From Dokdonella koreensis DS-123 (lineage in GTDB: Bacteria; Pseudomonadota; Gammaproteobacteria; Xanthomonadales; Rhodanobacteraceae), in contig NZ_CP015249.1 in the NCBI RefSeq assembly GCF_001632775.1, forward strand, positions 3,576,686 through 3,640,685: a stretch of DNA of 64,000 nt, in the 5' to 3' direction. Shown in pieces: positions 48,613 to 57,667 of the stretch (position 1 is its first letter; each line of letters starts with the position of its first letter). The notes under the pieces were generated by a model, which was given only the letters and a program-made list of their open reading frames with translations, did no database searches and was not told where the DNA came from. The position numbers and the translations under genes are program-made.

Positions 48613-48957
48613 GAATGGCAGTCACATACAAGCTGTAGTCAAGCTGAACAAAATTCATTTTTAACGTGACAAGAGCCGCGTTCTTCCCCTAGTCTTCGCC
48701 AGCCCTGCCGCATCGGTGGGGCCGCCCGAAGGATTTCCGAGCGACTGCGTGATGGCGAATCAGCCCCGCAGCCGCCGACCGAAGAAGCCGGTTCGACCGC
48801 CGCCGATGGCGAACGATCCGGCAGGTGCGCTCGCTGAGCGTCGCACCTAGCAGACAACCCGTGCAGTACCGGCAGCGCGCCACGGTTTGCGCCGCGCCAT
48901 CCGACCGAACGCGGTCGGCACGGGCTACGACTCTTGCTTTGAGGAGACCACAATCCG
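48613..48957 (+). other. 345-nt leader region of the SleB-type hydrolase gene
   Basis: No gene is seen. An AT-rich island (48635-48665) is followed by GTGACA (48666-48671) and TAGTCT (48690-48695) at 18-nt spacing, a possible promoter giving a leader of about 255 nt. The leader holds a hairpin, AGGTGCG (48823-48829) with CGCACCT (48842-48848) and an inner CTC/GAG pair. GAGGAG lies near the ATG. Confidence 0.4.
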
Positions 48958-49395
48958 ATGAAACTAGCCTGGCTGCTCTGGCTTGCATCGGTTCTGCCGC
49001 ACGATGCCGCAGACCAGACCTGTCTTGCCGCTACCGTCTATCTGGAAGCGCGCAGCGAATCGACCCTCGGCCAGAAGGCCGTGGCCGAGGTGGCACTGCG
49101 CCGCCGCGACAACGGCCGCTGGGGCAACACGATCTGCAAAGTGGTGAACGCTCCCGGACAGTTCGCGCTCTCCACCACCCACAAGGGCTACGTCCTGCGC
49201 AATCCGGATGCCTGGGGCAAGGCCTGGCGCGTGGCCGGCGATGTGATCCACACCTGGTCACTGCCGCACGAGCAGCGCGAGCAGATCGTTCCGCATGCCG
49301 ACCACTTCGCGATCGCCGAGCAGGTCTCGCCGGCCTGGATGATCGGCGAACCGCTGCGCAAGATCGGCGCGCACAGTTTCTATCGCGTGAACTAG
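48958..49395 (+). CDS. SleB-type cell wall hydrolase
   Basis: A 145-residue protein with a signal-like N-terminus (to about residue 18) and a Hydrolase_2/SleB domain: CLAATVYLEARSES (22-35) with the catalytic Glu, then VVNAPGQFALS and FY near the end. Such lytic transglycosylases or amidases cut peptidoglycan, here in the periplasm. It stands alone, with a long upstream region, and is followed by a strong terminator. Confidence 0.82.
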   Translation: MKLAWLLWLASVLPHDAADQTCLAATVYLEARSESTLGQKAVAEVALRRRDNGRWGNTICKVVNAPGQFALSTTHKGYVLRNPDAWGKAWRVAGDVIHTWSLPHEQREQIVPHADHFAIAEQVSPAWMIGEPLRKIGAHSFYRVN

Positions 49396-49440
49396 TTCCA
49401 TCACGCAAGCTCGTTGCTCGTCGTCGAGCACGCTTCGCAA

Positions 49441-49478
49441 ACGAAAACGCCGACCGGGAAACCGGTCGGCGTTTTCGT
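49441..49478. terminator. 17-bp bidirectional terminator
   Basis: ACGAAAACGCCGACCGG (49441-49457) pairs perfectly with CCGGTCGGCGTTTTCGT (49462-49478) around a GAAA loop; it is flanked by A4 and T4 tracts within the stem. It serves the convergent hydrolase gene and the lipoprotein gene ending at 49513. Confidence 0.9.
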
Positions 49479-49512
49479 TTCGGGACGACGCCGCTGTCGG
49501 CGTCGCCGAAGC

Positions 49513-49986
49513 TCAGCGCTGCAGCAGGACGACGCGATCGCCGCGGATCGCCACGCGGTCACCGCGACGAAGCCCCGGGTTGTCGTACTGGGTCACGACC
49601 GCGCTGCGTCCGTCGTCGAGATCGACGTAGAACCGCCAGGCGTTGCCGTCACGCTCGTTGCTGTTGCGCTCGACGGCGTTGCCGGCGAAACCACCGGCGA
49701 CCGCGCCACCCACGGTGGCTGCACGGCGTCCGCGCCCATGGCCGATCGTGTTGCCGAGCACGCCACCGACGATCGCGCCGATCACTGCGCCGGCGCCACT
49801 GGTGCCGCGCTCGCTCGCGCTGACGCGCTCGACATCCTCGATGTAGCCGCACGGACCGCAGACGCGGGCCGACACGCGATCACCCCCGCGATCGTAGTAC
49901 GCTGCCCGCGGCGGTGGCGCCGCGCAGCCCGCGATCAATGCCGATACCCCCAAAGTCACTGCCAGCATGGAAGGAAAACGTCTCAT
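49513..49986 (-). CDS. Glycine-zipper outer-membrane lipoprotein
   Basis: 157 residues. A lipoprotein signal ends at Cys21 (LIAGC); CGPCGYIEDVERVS is followed by a glycine-zipper 2TM segment (about 65-100; GAVIGAIVGGVLGNTIGHG and AVAGGFAGNA) and a C-terminal beta-rich domain (YVDLDDGRSAVV). This is the SlyB/PcP-like family, which sits in the outer membrane and responds to envelope stress. GGAGGACACC precedes the ATG. Confidence 0.88.
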   Translation of the reverse strand: MRRFPSMLAVTLGVSALIAGCAAPPPRAAYYDRGGDRVSARVCGPCGYIEDVERVSASERGTSGAGAVIGAIVGGVLGNTIGHGRGRRAATVGGAVAGGFAGNAVERNSNERDGNAWRFYVDLDDGRSAVVTQYDNPGLRRGDRVAIRGDRVVLLQR

Positions 49987-50141
49987 GGTGTCCTCCGTAG
50001 ATCCCCGTTGGATTCTCGAAGCAGTGTGGGCACCGGGGAATGAACCGGCGCCTAATTCCGAGTGTATGCCATGCCCGATCCGCCCGCGCCTGCCGGAGCG
50101 CCGTGCCGGGGATCTTCGCACTCACGCCACGCCCTAGCCCC

Positions 50142-51374
50142 ATGTCCGACCCGTCCATTCCCGCACCGGTTCCGCAGCAGGGCCTCGTCGAGGCGGAAGA
50201 CCTGCGCGACCTCGACGCCGCAAGCGCCGCCGCCCGTCTCGCCACGCTGGAGGACCCGGCCGCCGCCGCCCTGCTGCAGACACTGGGGCCGCTGCTCGGC
50301 ACCGCCATCCTGGACCGGCTCGAGCCGGAACGGCGCCGGCGCATCGCGGCCGCTGCCGGGCGCAGCCACGGCGACCGCTGGCTCAGCGATTCGGGCTGGC
50401 CGGAAGGGTCGGTGGGCCGCTTGATGGAAGACGCACCGGCCGTATTTACGGCCGAAACCCCTGCAGCCGACGTCGTCGCGCGGCTGCGCGACCTGCCCGC
50501 GCGCGGACGGGTGACCTATGTCTTCGTCGTCGACGCCGCCCATCGGCTGATCGGCGTCGTCGCCTTTCGCGAACTCACCTTCGCGCGCCCGGACCAGCCG
50601 CTGCGCGAGATCATGATCGCGCAGCCGTTCGCGCTGTCGCCGCAGATGCCGGTCATCGATGCGATGCGCGAGGTCGTCCGCAGGCACTATCCGGTCTATC
50701 CGGTCGCCGATGCGGACGGCCGCCTGCTCGGGGCGATCCGCGGGGCGGTCCTGTTCGAGGCGCAGGCCTGGGAGATCAGCGCACAGGCCGGATCGATGGT
50801 CGGCGTGGAGAAGGAAGAACGCATCGCCACGCCCTGGGCCCGCAGCCTGCGGATGCGCAACCCGTGGCTGCAGATCAACCTGCTGACCACCTTCGTCACC
50901 GCTGCCGTGGTCGGCTCGTTCCAGGAAACGATCGACCGGATCGTCCTGCTGGCGGTGTTTCTTCCGGTGCTCTCGGACCAATGCAACAACACCGGCTGCC
51001 AGGCGCTGGCCGTCACGCTGCGCGGCATGACGTTCGGCGAACTCAAGGACGGACGCGGGCTGGCGCTGCTGGTCAAGGAGGCGGGACTGGGACTGGTCAA
51101 CGGCGCGCTGACCGGCGTCGTGGCCGCGCTGGCGATGTTCGGTCTGGCCGCCTATCAGGGCAATCCGCAGGCCGTGCAACTGGCAGCGATCACCTTCGCC
51201 GCGATGACCGGCAGCTGCGCGCTGGCCGGCGCGGTCGGTGCCGGTGTCCCGCAGATCCTCAAGCGCTTCGGCGCGGACCCCGCCACGGCGTCGAGCATCT
51301 TCCTGACCAAGGCGACCGATGTCGCCAGCCTGGGCGCGTTTCTGGGCCTGGCCGCCTGGCTGATCGGTCGTTGA
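50142..51374 (+). CDS. Divergent MgtE-like transporter
   Basis: 410 residues: a shortened N-terminal domain (to about 110), two CBS domains (about 115-245) and five C-terminal helices (about 265-410). It is an MgtE-family paralogue of the gene at 1796, but the pore motif GGNSGNQ is replaced by QCNNTGCQ (Cys281 to Gln287). The changed residues line the Mg2+ path in known MgtE, so another metal or altered gating is plausible. ATG 50142 is placed at the start of the conserved part; there is no strong ribosome site. Confidence 0.82.
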   Translation: MSDPSIPAPVPQQGLVEAEDLRDLDAASAAARLATLEDPAAAALLQTLGPLLGTAILDRLEPERRRRIAAAAGRSHGDRWLSDSGWPEGSVGRLMEDAPAVFTAETPAADVVARLRDLPARGRVTYVFVVDAAHRLIGVVAFRELTFARPDQPLREIMIAQPFALSPQMPVIDAMREVVRRHYPVYPVADADGRLLGAIRGAVLFEAQAWEISAQAGSMVGVEKEERIATPWARSLRMRNPWLQINLLTTFVTAAVVGSFQETIDRIVLLAVFLPVLSDQCNNTGCQALAVTLRGMTFGELKDGRGLALLVKEAGLGLVNGALTGVVAALAMFGLAAYQGNPQAVQLAAITFAAMTGSCALAGAVGAGVPQILKRFGADPATASSIFLTKATDVASLGAFLGLAAWLIGR

Positions 51375-51417
51375 ACGCGATATCCAACGAGCGAGGACCC
51401 GGCTACTCTGCTGCATC

Positions 51418-53877
51418 ATGGATACCGGCTTCTTCCAGTTCGGCGACTGCCTGCTCGATCGCGATGCACGCGAACTGCGGCGCGCCGGCGAACTGCTGGT
51501 GCTGCCGCCGAAAGTCTTCGATTGCCTGGTCTACCTGATCGCGCACCGCGATCGCGCCATCGGGCGCGACGAGTTGATCGCGGCCGTCTGGGGCCGTGCC
51601 GACGTCACCGATACCCTGCTCGGCCAGACGGTTCTCAAGGCACGCCGGGCCGTCGGCGATTCGGGCAACGACCAGAACGCCATTCGTACCGTTCCGCGCT
51701 TCGGCTATCGCTGGATCGCCGACGTGCAATGCGTGCCTCCGCCGGCCGTCGGCACCGCCACGTCCACGGCAGCGGACCAGACCCCGGCGCCGGCACCCAC
51801 CGCGGCGGCACCCGCTGCAGGCGCGACCGTGCCCCAGGCCCCGACGATTCCCTCGCCTCGACCACAACATGGGCAGCGCCCGTCCTGGAGGGTCCCGGCC
51901 GTGGCCGCGGTCCTGCTGCTCGGCATCGTCGTGCTCTGGGGCGTACTGGCGCCGACACCCCGAAGCGATGACCCGGCGCCCGAGCGACCGGCGCAGGCGA
52001 AGGTGATGCAACCGGCAGGAACCGACATCATCGCGGTACTGCCGGCGCAGACCGACACCGACCCGGACGGCTCATGGTTGCGCCTGGGGCTGATGGACCT
52101 GGTGGCCACACGCCTGCGCAGCGGCGGGCTGGCCGTGGTGCCGAGCGACAACGTGATCCACCTGGCGCGCAGCGGCATGCATCCGCAGGAAGCCGCCCAC
52201 GCGGTACGCCAGGCCTCCGGCGCCACCCGGCTGGTGCTGCCCTCGGTGCGCAGGGCGGGCGATACCTGGGTGGTCAGGCTGGAGCTGCAGGACGTCGCGG
52301 GCGCACCGCTGGAGGTGCAGTCGCAGGCCGCCGAAGCCGCCGCCGCGGGGCGCGAGGCGACCGACGTGCTGCTCGGCCGGCTCGGCAAGACCGCCGCCGC
52401 CTCGGTCGTCGAACTGTCCGCCTCGGAGATCCTGCAGCGCGCCGAAGCGGCCCTGCTGACCGACGACCTCGACCAGGCACGCCGCCTGCTGGAGTCGGCG
52501 CCGCCCGAACTGCGCAACACGCCGGCGCTGCGGCTGCGCCTGGCGCAGATCGATTTTCGCGCCGGCCGGCTGGCCGAGGCGATGCAGCGCCTGGGCCCGC
52601 TGCTGGCGGAAACCCCGGCCGAGACCGACCCGGTGCTGCGCGCGCGGATCCAGATCGCGATCGGCGCCGTCGCGGTCCGCCAGGATGCCCCCGTACGCGC
52701 GCTGGCGGCCTTCGACGAAGCGGTCCGCCTGCTGGAGATCCGCCAGGAGCCGGCCGCACTCGGCCAGGCCTACACCGGCCGGGCCGCCGCGCTGGCCGAA
52801 TCGCGGCGCCTCGACGAGGCCTCGGCGGACTTCTCGCGTGCCCGCATCGTGCTGGAGCTGGCCGGTGACGCGCTGGCGCTGGCGCGCGTCGAGGCCAACG
52901 AAGGCGTGCTCGACAACCTGCGCAACCGCCCCGCCGAAGCGTTGCCGATCCTGGAGCGGGCCGCCCAGCGCTTCGAGCAGTTCGGCGCGCTCAACGAGCT
53001 GTCCACGGTGCAGAGCAACCAGATCGACGCGCTGCTCGCCCTGCTGCGGCCGGTCGAGGCCCTGGCGATCAGCGACCGCGCCTGGAGCCTGCTGGGCCGG
53101 CTGGAAAATCCGCTGGCGCGACGCTCGATGCGCCTCCAGCGCGCACGCACGCTGATGGCCATCGGCCGGCTGACCGAGGCACGTGCCCTGCTCGACGGCA
53201 TCCTGCACGACCCCGATCTCAAGCAGGAAGCGAGCATGGCCGGACGCACGCTGCTGGCGGCGGCCCTGCTGGAGGCCGCGGAGGACAGGCTCCCGGCCGC
53301 AGCCGCCTACGCGCAACGCGCCGCCACCGACGAAGCCCCGGTCAACTACGACCGCGAACGCGCCCAGGCCTGGCTGCTTTGGATCCGCGTCCTGCGTGCC
53401 GAGCGCCGGACCGAGGAGGCCGACGCGCAAACCAGCGTGCTCGCCGCCTGGGCCGCTCGCGCCGACAATCCGGCCGCCAACGTATTCGCCGGCCTGGCCC
53501 TGGCCGAACAAGCGGCCCAGGCCACCACCGGCGCGGCCGCGAACGCGGCCTATGAACAGGTGCTGCTGGGCGCCGACCGCCTCGGCGTCCCGATGCTGGT
53601 CGCCGAGGCCGTGACCGCCTACGGCAATCACCTGATCGGCCAGGACGACCTGGAGCGCGCCAGTGCCGTGGTCGGACAGGTCGCCCGCTGGGCCGATGCC
53701 GACTTCGACTGCGCCCTGGTGCTGGTGCGCCTGTACCGGGCCCTGGGCCAGCACGATGCCTGGCAGGGTGCGCTGACGCGTGCCAGAAGCCTGAGCGGCG
53801 AGCGCGCCCTGCCGGACATCCTGGCGACGCCACCCGGCGCCGGCGTCGCAGATGCCGGAAGAAAACTTTTCTTCTGA
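51418..53877 (+). CDS. CadC/ToxR-like membrane regulator with TPR repeats
   Basis: 819 residues: an N-terminal OmpR-type winged helix (1-103; PKVFDCLVYLIAHRDRAIGRDEL, IRTVPRFGYRW), an Ala/Pro-rich linker (105-155), one membrane helix (159-178), an FlgO-like region (about 200-330) and tetratricopeptide-like helices (about 350-800). It has no receiver domain, so it senses a periplasmic or membrane cue directly, as in CadC. No ribosome site is seen: TACTCT ends 8 nt before the ATG. The next gene encodes an exported protein, and three 11-bp direct repeats lie between, so it may regulate that gene. Confidence 0.85.
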   Translation: MDTGFFQFGDCLLDRDARELRRAGELLVLPPKVFDCLVYLIAHRDRAIGRDELIAAVWGRADVTDTLLGQTVLKARRAVGDSGNDQNAIRTVPRFGYRWIADVQCVPPPAVGTATSTAADQTPAPAPTAAAPAAGATVPQAPTIPSPRPQHGQRPSWRVPAVAAVLLLGIVVLWGVLAPTPRSDDPAPERPAQAKVMQPAGTDIIAVLPAQTDTDPDGSWLRLGLMDLVATRLRSGGLAVVPSDNVIHLARSGMHPQEAAHAVRQASGATRLVLPSVRRAGDTWVVRLELQDVAGAPLEVQSQAAEAAAAGREATDVLLGRLGKTAAASVVELSASEILQRAEAALLTDDLDQARRLLESAPPELRNTPALRLRLAQIDFRAGRLAEAMQRLGPLLAETPAETDPVLRARIQIAIGAVAVRQDAPVRALAAFDEAVRLLEIRQEPAALGQAYTGRAAALAESRRLDEASADFSRARIVLELAGDALALARVEANEGVLDNLRNRPAEALPILERAAQRFEQFGALNELSTVQSNQIDALLALLRPVEALAISDRAWSLLGRLENPLARRSMRLQRARTLMAIGRLTEARALLDGILHDPDLKQEASMAGRTLLAAALLEAAEDRLPAAAAYAQRAATDEAPVNYDRERAQAWLLWIRVLRAERRTEEADAQTSVLAAWAARADNPAANVFAGLALAEQAAQATTGAAANAAYEQVLLGADRLGVPMLVAEAVTAYGNHLIGQDDLERASAVVGQVARWADADFDCALVLVRLYRALGQHDAWQGALTRARSLSGERALPDILATPPGAGVADAGRKLFF

Positions 53878-53898
53878 TTCATCAGTGACATGAACGCT

Positions 53899-53942
53899 CA
53901 TTCGCGACCCGCGAACGGTCCGCGAATGAAGCGCGAATGCAG
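53899..53942 (+). promoter_or_regulatory. 11-bp direct repeats of CGCGAA between regulator and exported protein
   Basis: CGCGAACGGTC (53910-53920), CGCGAATGAAG (53921-53931) and CGCGAATGCAG (53932-53942) repeat with an exact 11-bp period. An inverted copy, CATTCGCG (53899-53906), pairs with CGCGAATG at 53921-53928. Winged-helix OmpR-family proteins bind such helical-phase repeats. Confidence 0.6.
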
Positions 53943-54053
53943 GTTCGGCAGCCGCGGGCCGAGACTCCGGGTGCTCCCGATCGGTCGCCCGCCCTGACGG
54001 CGACGCACGGTTCTGCAAACCCACCGACTCTCGCTCACGCTACGGGGAATTGC

Positions 54054-55625
54054 ATGCGCATCACGCTCCACGCCGGAATCGCCCTCGCCCTGGCCGCCAG
54101 CGGCACCCAGGCCGCCTCCTTCACCGCCATCGACGTGGCCTCCGGGCAGACAACGGGGCTGTCCCACAACGGCCGCATCGTCAGCGGCATCGCCGGCACG
54201 GCTGCCTGGCGCTGGACGCCGGCGCGCGGCGCCGAGATCCTCGACGGCTTCTCCGACACCAACGGCATGAGCGCGTGGGCCCAGCCGCTCGCCGGCACGA
54301 CGACCGACGGCGACGGCAATACGGTCGCCGCAATCGCCTACAGCAACAACAACTTCGTCGGCCCGACCGTGATCGGCGCCTTCCCCGGCGGCGGCCCCGG
54401 CTTCGACGGCCACCTGTCCACCGCCTACGACGTCTCCGACACCGGTGTCGCGGTCGGCCTGGCCTATGACGCGGCCAACAACCCGATCGCATTCCGCTGG
54501 ACCGCGGCCGAGGGCATGACCCGCCTGCCGGTCAACCGCCCCGCCAACTACTCCCGCGCCAACGGCATCAGCGCCGACGGCAGCACGGTGTTCGGCTGGA
54601 ACGACCAGGACAACGGCGGCCGCACCGCCGTGATCTGGCAGGGCGGCCAGGTGATCGACCTGACCTACCAGGGCGAGGGCGTCGGCGAAGCGCTGGCGTC
54701 CAACAGCGACGGCAGCGTCGTCGTCGGCTCCAGCGTCATGACCGAAGTCGGCAGCGAGGCCTGGCGCTGGACGGCCGCGACCGGTGTCCAGCCGATCGGC
54801 TTCATCGGCTTCATGGGCACCGCCTTCGGCTTCGGTGTCAGCGACGACGGCAATGTCGTCGTCGGCGCCAGCGGCTTCGGCTGGGATCGCAGCGCGGTGA
54901 TCTGGACGCCGGATACCGGCATGCAGACCCTGGCCGACTACGCTGCCGCCCAGGGCGTGGAGATTCCGGCCGGCTGGTCGCTGATGACGGCGTCGGCCGT
55001 TTCCGCCGACGGCAAGACGATCGCCGGCTGGGGCCTCAGCGAGACCGGCATGCAGTCGTTCGTCATCGATCTGCACGACGCGCCGTCCGGCCAGGCCCTG
55101 GTCGAGGCGCACGGCACGATCAACTGGAACGACCTGACCAGCGGCCCGTTCGCCGGCCTGCCGGTCGGTACCAAGGTCAGCATGACGTTCCGCATCACCG
55201 CGCAGGACGCCTTGAACATGGAACCGGACCAGGCCACGAAGTACCCGGTCGTCCTCGACAGCTTCCAGCTCACGTCCGGCACGGCCAGCGACCTGCTGGT
55301 GGCGACCCCGGCCGGCCCGGGCCTGATCCTCAGCAACGACTATCCGAAGTCCGACGGCATCCACCTGTTCTCGACGCCGCTGGCCACCGCCGGGCACGCG
55401 CTGGAGTTCGAGCTGTTCAATCCTGGGGGCGACCTGTTCGACTCGGACAGCCTCAACCGCATCAATCGCACGTTCGGTCCTGAATTCTTCGAGAAGATCG
55501 CCTGGTCGGTCCAGGCCGATGGCGGCTCCACCGGCATGTGGCTGGACCTGGAGTCGGTCACCATCACCGATTCCAACGGCGCCGACGCCCTGTTCGCCGA
55601 CGGCTTCGACGGCCCGGCGCCCTGA
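54054..55625 (+). CDS. Exported HAF-repeat protein with C-terminal LFADGFD tail
   Basis: 523 residues: a signal peptide (1-20, ending TQA), then repeated segments with ISADGSTVFGW, SDGSVVVG, SDDGNVVVG and SADGKTIAGW, typical of HAF/autotransporter-type beta-propeller repeats (about 30-335), and a beta-rich C-terminal part ending ADALFADGFDGPAP. It is probably surface-exposed or secreted. GGGGAA precedes the ATG. The C-terminal LFxDGF tail resembles that of the esterase at 4641. A terminator follows. Confidence 0.8.
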   Translation: MRITLHAGIALALAASGTQAASFTAIDVASGQTTGLSHNGRIVSGIAGTAAWRWTPARGAEILDGFSDTNGMSAWAQPLAGTTTDGDGNTVAAIAYSNNNFVGPTVIGAFPGGGPGFDGHLSTAYDVSDTGVAVGLAYDAANNPIAFRWTAAEGMTRLPVNRPANYSRANGISADGSTVFGWNDQDNGGRTAVIWQGGQVIDLTYQGEGVGEALASNSDGSVVVGSSVMTEVGSEAWRWTAATGVQPIGFIGFMGTAFGFGVSDDGNVVVGASGFGWDRSAVIWTPDTGMQTLADYAAAQGVEIPAGWSLMTASAVSADGKTIAGWGLSETGMQSFVIDLHDAPSGQALVEAHGTINWNDLTSGPFAGLPVGTKVSMTFRITAQDALNMEPDQATKYPVVLDSFQLTSGTASDLLVATPAGPGLILSNDYPKSDGIHLFSTPLATAGHALEFELFNPGGDLFDSDSLNRINRTFGPEFFEKIAWSVQADGGSTGMWLDLESVTITDSNGADALFADGFDGPAP

Positions 55626-55664
55626 GCGTCAGCCCGGACGCGCCACCCCGCCCGTTCCGCTTCC

Positions 55665-55700
55665 GACGGCGCCGCAGCGATGCGGCGCCGTCTTCGTTCG
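55665..55700 (+). terminator. Terminator after the HAF-repeat gene
   Basis: GACGGCGCCGC (55665-55675) and GCGGCGCCGTC (55682-55692) form an 11-bp stem with a 6-base loop, followed by TTCGTTCG. Confidence 0.75.
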
Positions 55701-55751
55701 GGGGCCACGGCCGAAGTCGACGGCCCGTGCCGCGCCTGCTAGCGTCGCGGC

Positions 55752-56516
55752 ATGCACGCCCTGGTCGACAGCCATTCCCACTTCGACGCGCCGCAGTTCG
55801 ATCCGGACCGCGACGAAGCCCTGGCGCGGGCGCACGCGGCCGGCGTCACCCGGCAGATCGTGCCGGCGATCGCCGCCGCCGGCTGGAGCGGCCTGCGCCG
55901 GTTGTGCGCGACGCCGGGCCTCTACGCCGCCTACGGCCTGCACCCGATGTACCTGGCCGAGCATGCGCCCGAGCACCTGGACCTGCTGGCCGAATGGGTC
56001 CGGCGCGAGACCCCGGTCGCCATCGGCGAATGCGGCCTGGATTTCTTCGTGGAAGGGCTCGACGCCGAGGCACAGCGGCGCTACTTCACCGGCCAGCTCG
56101 AACTGGCCCGCGCATCCGGCCTGCCAGTCATCGTCCATGCGCGGCGCGCCGTCGACGAGGTCATCGCCACGTTGCGCCGCATCGGGAACCTGCGCGGCGT
56201 CGTGCACAGCTTCTCGGGCAGCGAAGAGCAGGCGCGGCAGCTCTGGAAGCTCGGCTTCCACCTCGGGATCGGAGGGCCGGTCACCTACGAACGGGCCGCC
56301 CGCCTGCGCCGCATCGTCGCCGCGATGCCGCTCGGGCAGTTGCTGCTGGAGACCGACTCACCGGACCAGCCCGGCAGCGGCCACCGCGGCGAACGCAACG
56401 AACCGGCCCACCTCGTCGAGGTGCTCCACGTGGTCGCCGCGCTGCGCGGCGAGGCACCGGAAGAGATCGCCCGCGCCACCACGGCCAACGCCGTACGCCT
56501 GTTCGATCTGCCGTAG
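55752..56516 (+). CDS. tatD: TatD-family metal-dependent DNase
   Basis: 254 residues of the TatD family. Metal ligands are seen in DSHSHFD (His10, His12 region), IGECGLDFF, VIVHARRA, GVVHSFSG and LLETDSPDQP. TatD is a 3'-5' exonuclease and D-aminoacyl hydrolase; several paralogues usually exist (YcfH, YjjV), and the short length and SpNx-free core fit a YjjV/YcfH subtype equally well. TAGCGT ends 6 nt before the ATG, with no ribosome site. Confidence 0.9.
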   Translation: MHALVDSHSHFDAPQFDPDRDEALARAHAAGVTRQIVPAIAAAGWSGLRRLCATPGLYAAYGLHPMYLAEHAPEHLDLLAEWVRRETPVAIGECGLDFFVEGLDAEAQRRYFTGQLELARASGLPVIVHARRAVDEVIATLRRIGNLRGVVHSFSGSEEQARQLWKLGFHLGIGGPVTYERAARLRRIVAAMPLGQLLLETDSPDQPGSGHRGERNEPAHLVEVLHVVAALRGEAPEEIARATTANAVRLFDLP

Positions 56517-56531
56517 CCGGGCGGCTCCGGA

Positions 56532-57356
56532 TCAGGAGGCGGCGGTTTCGTCGCGCGATCGCTCGAGCAGGCGCGGGATCGCGCGGGACACCATCGCCAT
56601 CGCGAATGCGCTGGTCACGTGCGCGGCCGCACCGAGCCCGCCGCCGCAATCGAGCTTGCCGGCATCGCCGGCGGCAGGGCGCGTGCCGCAGACGCGGCCA
56701 TCGGCCTGCGGATAGCGCACGTTCTCGAGCGAATAGACGGCTTGCACGCCGAAGTAGCGCTTGGGCCCGCGCGGGAAGTTGAACGCCTCGCGCAGCTTCT
56801 TGCGGATCAGGGCCAGCAGGGCGTCGTGCTCGGTACGCGACAGGTCGCGCACGCGGATCAGTGTCGGATCGGTGCGGCCGCCGGCCGAACCGCTGACGAT
56901 CAGCGGCAGCTTGCGCCGCCGGCACCAGGCGATCATCTCGACCTTGACCCGGAACGCGTCGCAGCAGTCGAGCACCAGGTCGTGGCCGTCACCCAGCAGC
57001 TGCTCCATCGAGGCCGGCGTCAGGAACTGGGCGATCGTATCGACCCGGATGCCCGGCTGGATCGCGCGGGCACGATCGGCCATCACCGCCACCTTGCTGC
57101 GCCCGTACTCGCCGGCCAATGCGTGCAGCTGGCGATTCGTGTTGCTGACGCAGACGTCGTCGGCATCGATCAGGCTCAGTCGTCCGACACCGCTGCGGGC
57201 CAGCGCCTCCACCACCCACGAACCGACGCCACCGATACCGACCACGCACACGCGCGCCTGCGCGAGCGCGGCGGCGCTGCCGGCACCGTACAGGCGGTCG
57301 AGGCCGGCGAACCGCGGATCGGCAGCCGGTGCGGGAGGAGGAACGGGACGGTCCAT
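56532..57356 (-). CDS. tcdA: tRNA threonylcarbamoyladenosine dehydratase TcdA
   Basis: 274 residues of the E1-like ThiF/MoeB superfamily. RFAGLDRLYG, the ATP loop GIGGVGSWVVEALARSG (about 40-56) and DADDVCVSNTNRQ are conserved, as are RVKVEMIAWC and KLDCGGGLGAAAHVTSAF near the end. It cyclises t6A37 in ANN-decoding tRNAs. ATG 57356 is at the start of the E1-like fold. Its 3' end faces tatD across 15 nt. Confidence 0.93.
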   Translation of the reverse strand: MDRPVPPPAPAADPRFAGLDRLYGAGSAAALAQARVCVVGIGGVGSWVVEALARSGVGRLSLIDADDVCVSNTNRQLHALAGEYGRSKVAVMADRARAIQPGIRVDTIAQFLTPASMEQLLGDGHDLVLDCCDAFRVKVEMIAWCRRRKLPLIVSGSAGGRTDPTLIRVRDLSRTEHDALLALIRKKLREAFNFPRGPKRYFGVQAVYSLENVRYPQADGRVCGTRPAAGDAGKLDCGGGLGAAAHVTSAFAMAMVSRAIPRLLERSRDETAAS

Positions 57357-57460
57357 GCGGGCGCGGAGGGTACACCGAATCGCCGGACGCCAGCGAGGCA
57401 CCCCTTGCACCGGGACACGCCGGGCAGCATGGTATGCCCCCTGTCCGACCGGGAGCCGTC

Positions 57461-57664
57461 ATGCCCAATCCGCTGACCAAACGCCTGCTGCGCTGGGCCG
57501 AGGGGCTGCGCTTCCCGCGGCTGGCCCTGATCACGATCGCGCTGTTCGTGGCCGACCTGCTGATACCCGACTTCATTCCGTTCGTCGACGAGATCCTGCT
57601 CGGCCTCGCCAGCCTGCTGCTGGCCAACCTGCGCCGCCGCCCCCGCCTGCCGCAGGGCGGCTGA
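57461..57664 (+). CDS. Small membrane protein (DUF6116-like)
   Basis: 67 residues with a basic N-terminus, one or two hydrophobic segments (about 20-36 and 43-57) and the pattern FVADLLIPDFIPFVDEILLG, which I recall from small xanthomonad proteins called DUF6116. GGGAG lies at good spacing before the ATG. The next gene begins 3 nt after its stop. Function unknown. Confidence 0.75.
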   Translation: MPNPLTKRLLRWAEGLRFPRLALITIALFVADLLIPDFIPFVDEILLGLASLLLANLRRRPRLPQGG

Positions 57665-57667
57665 ACG

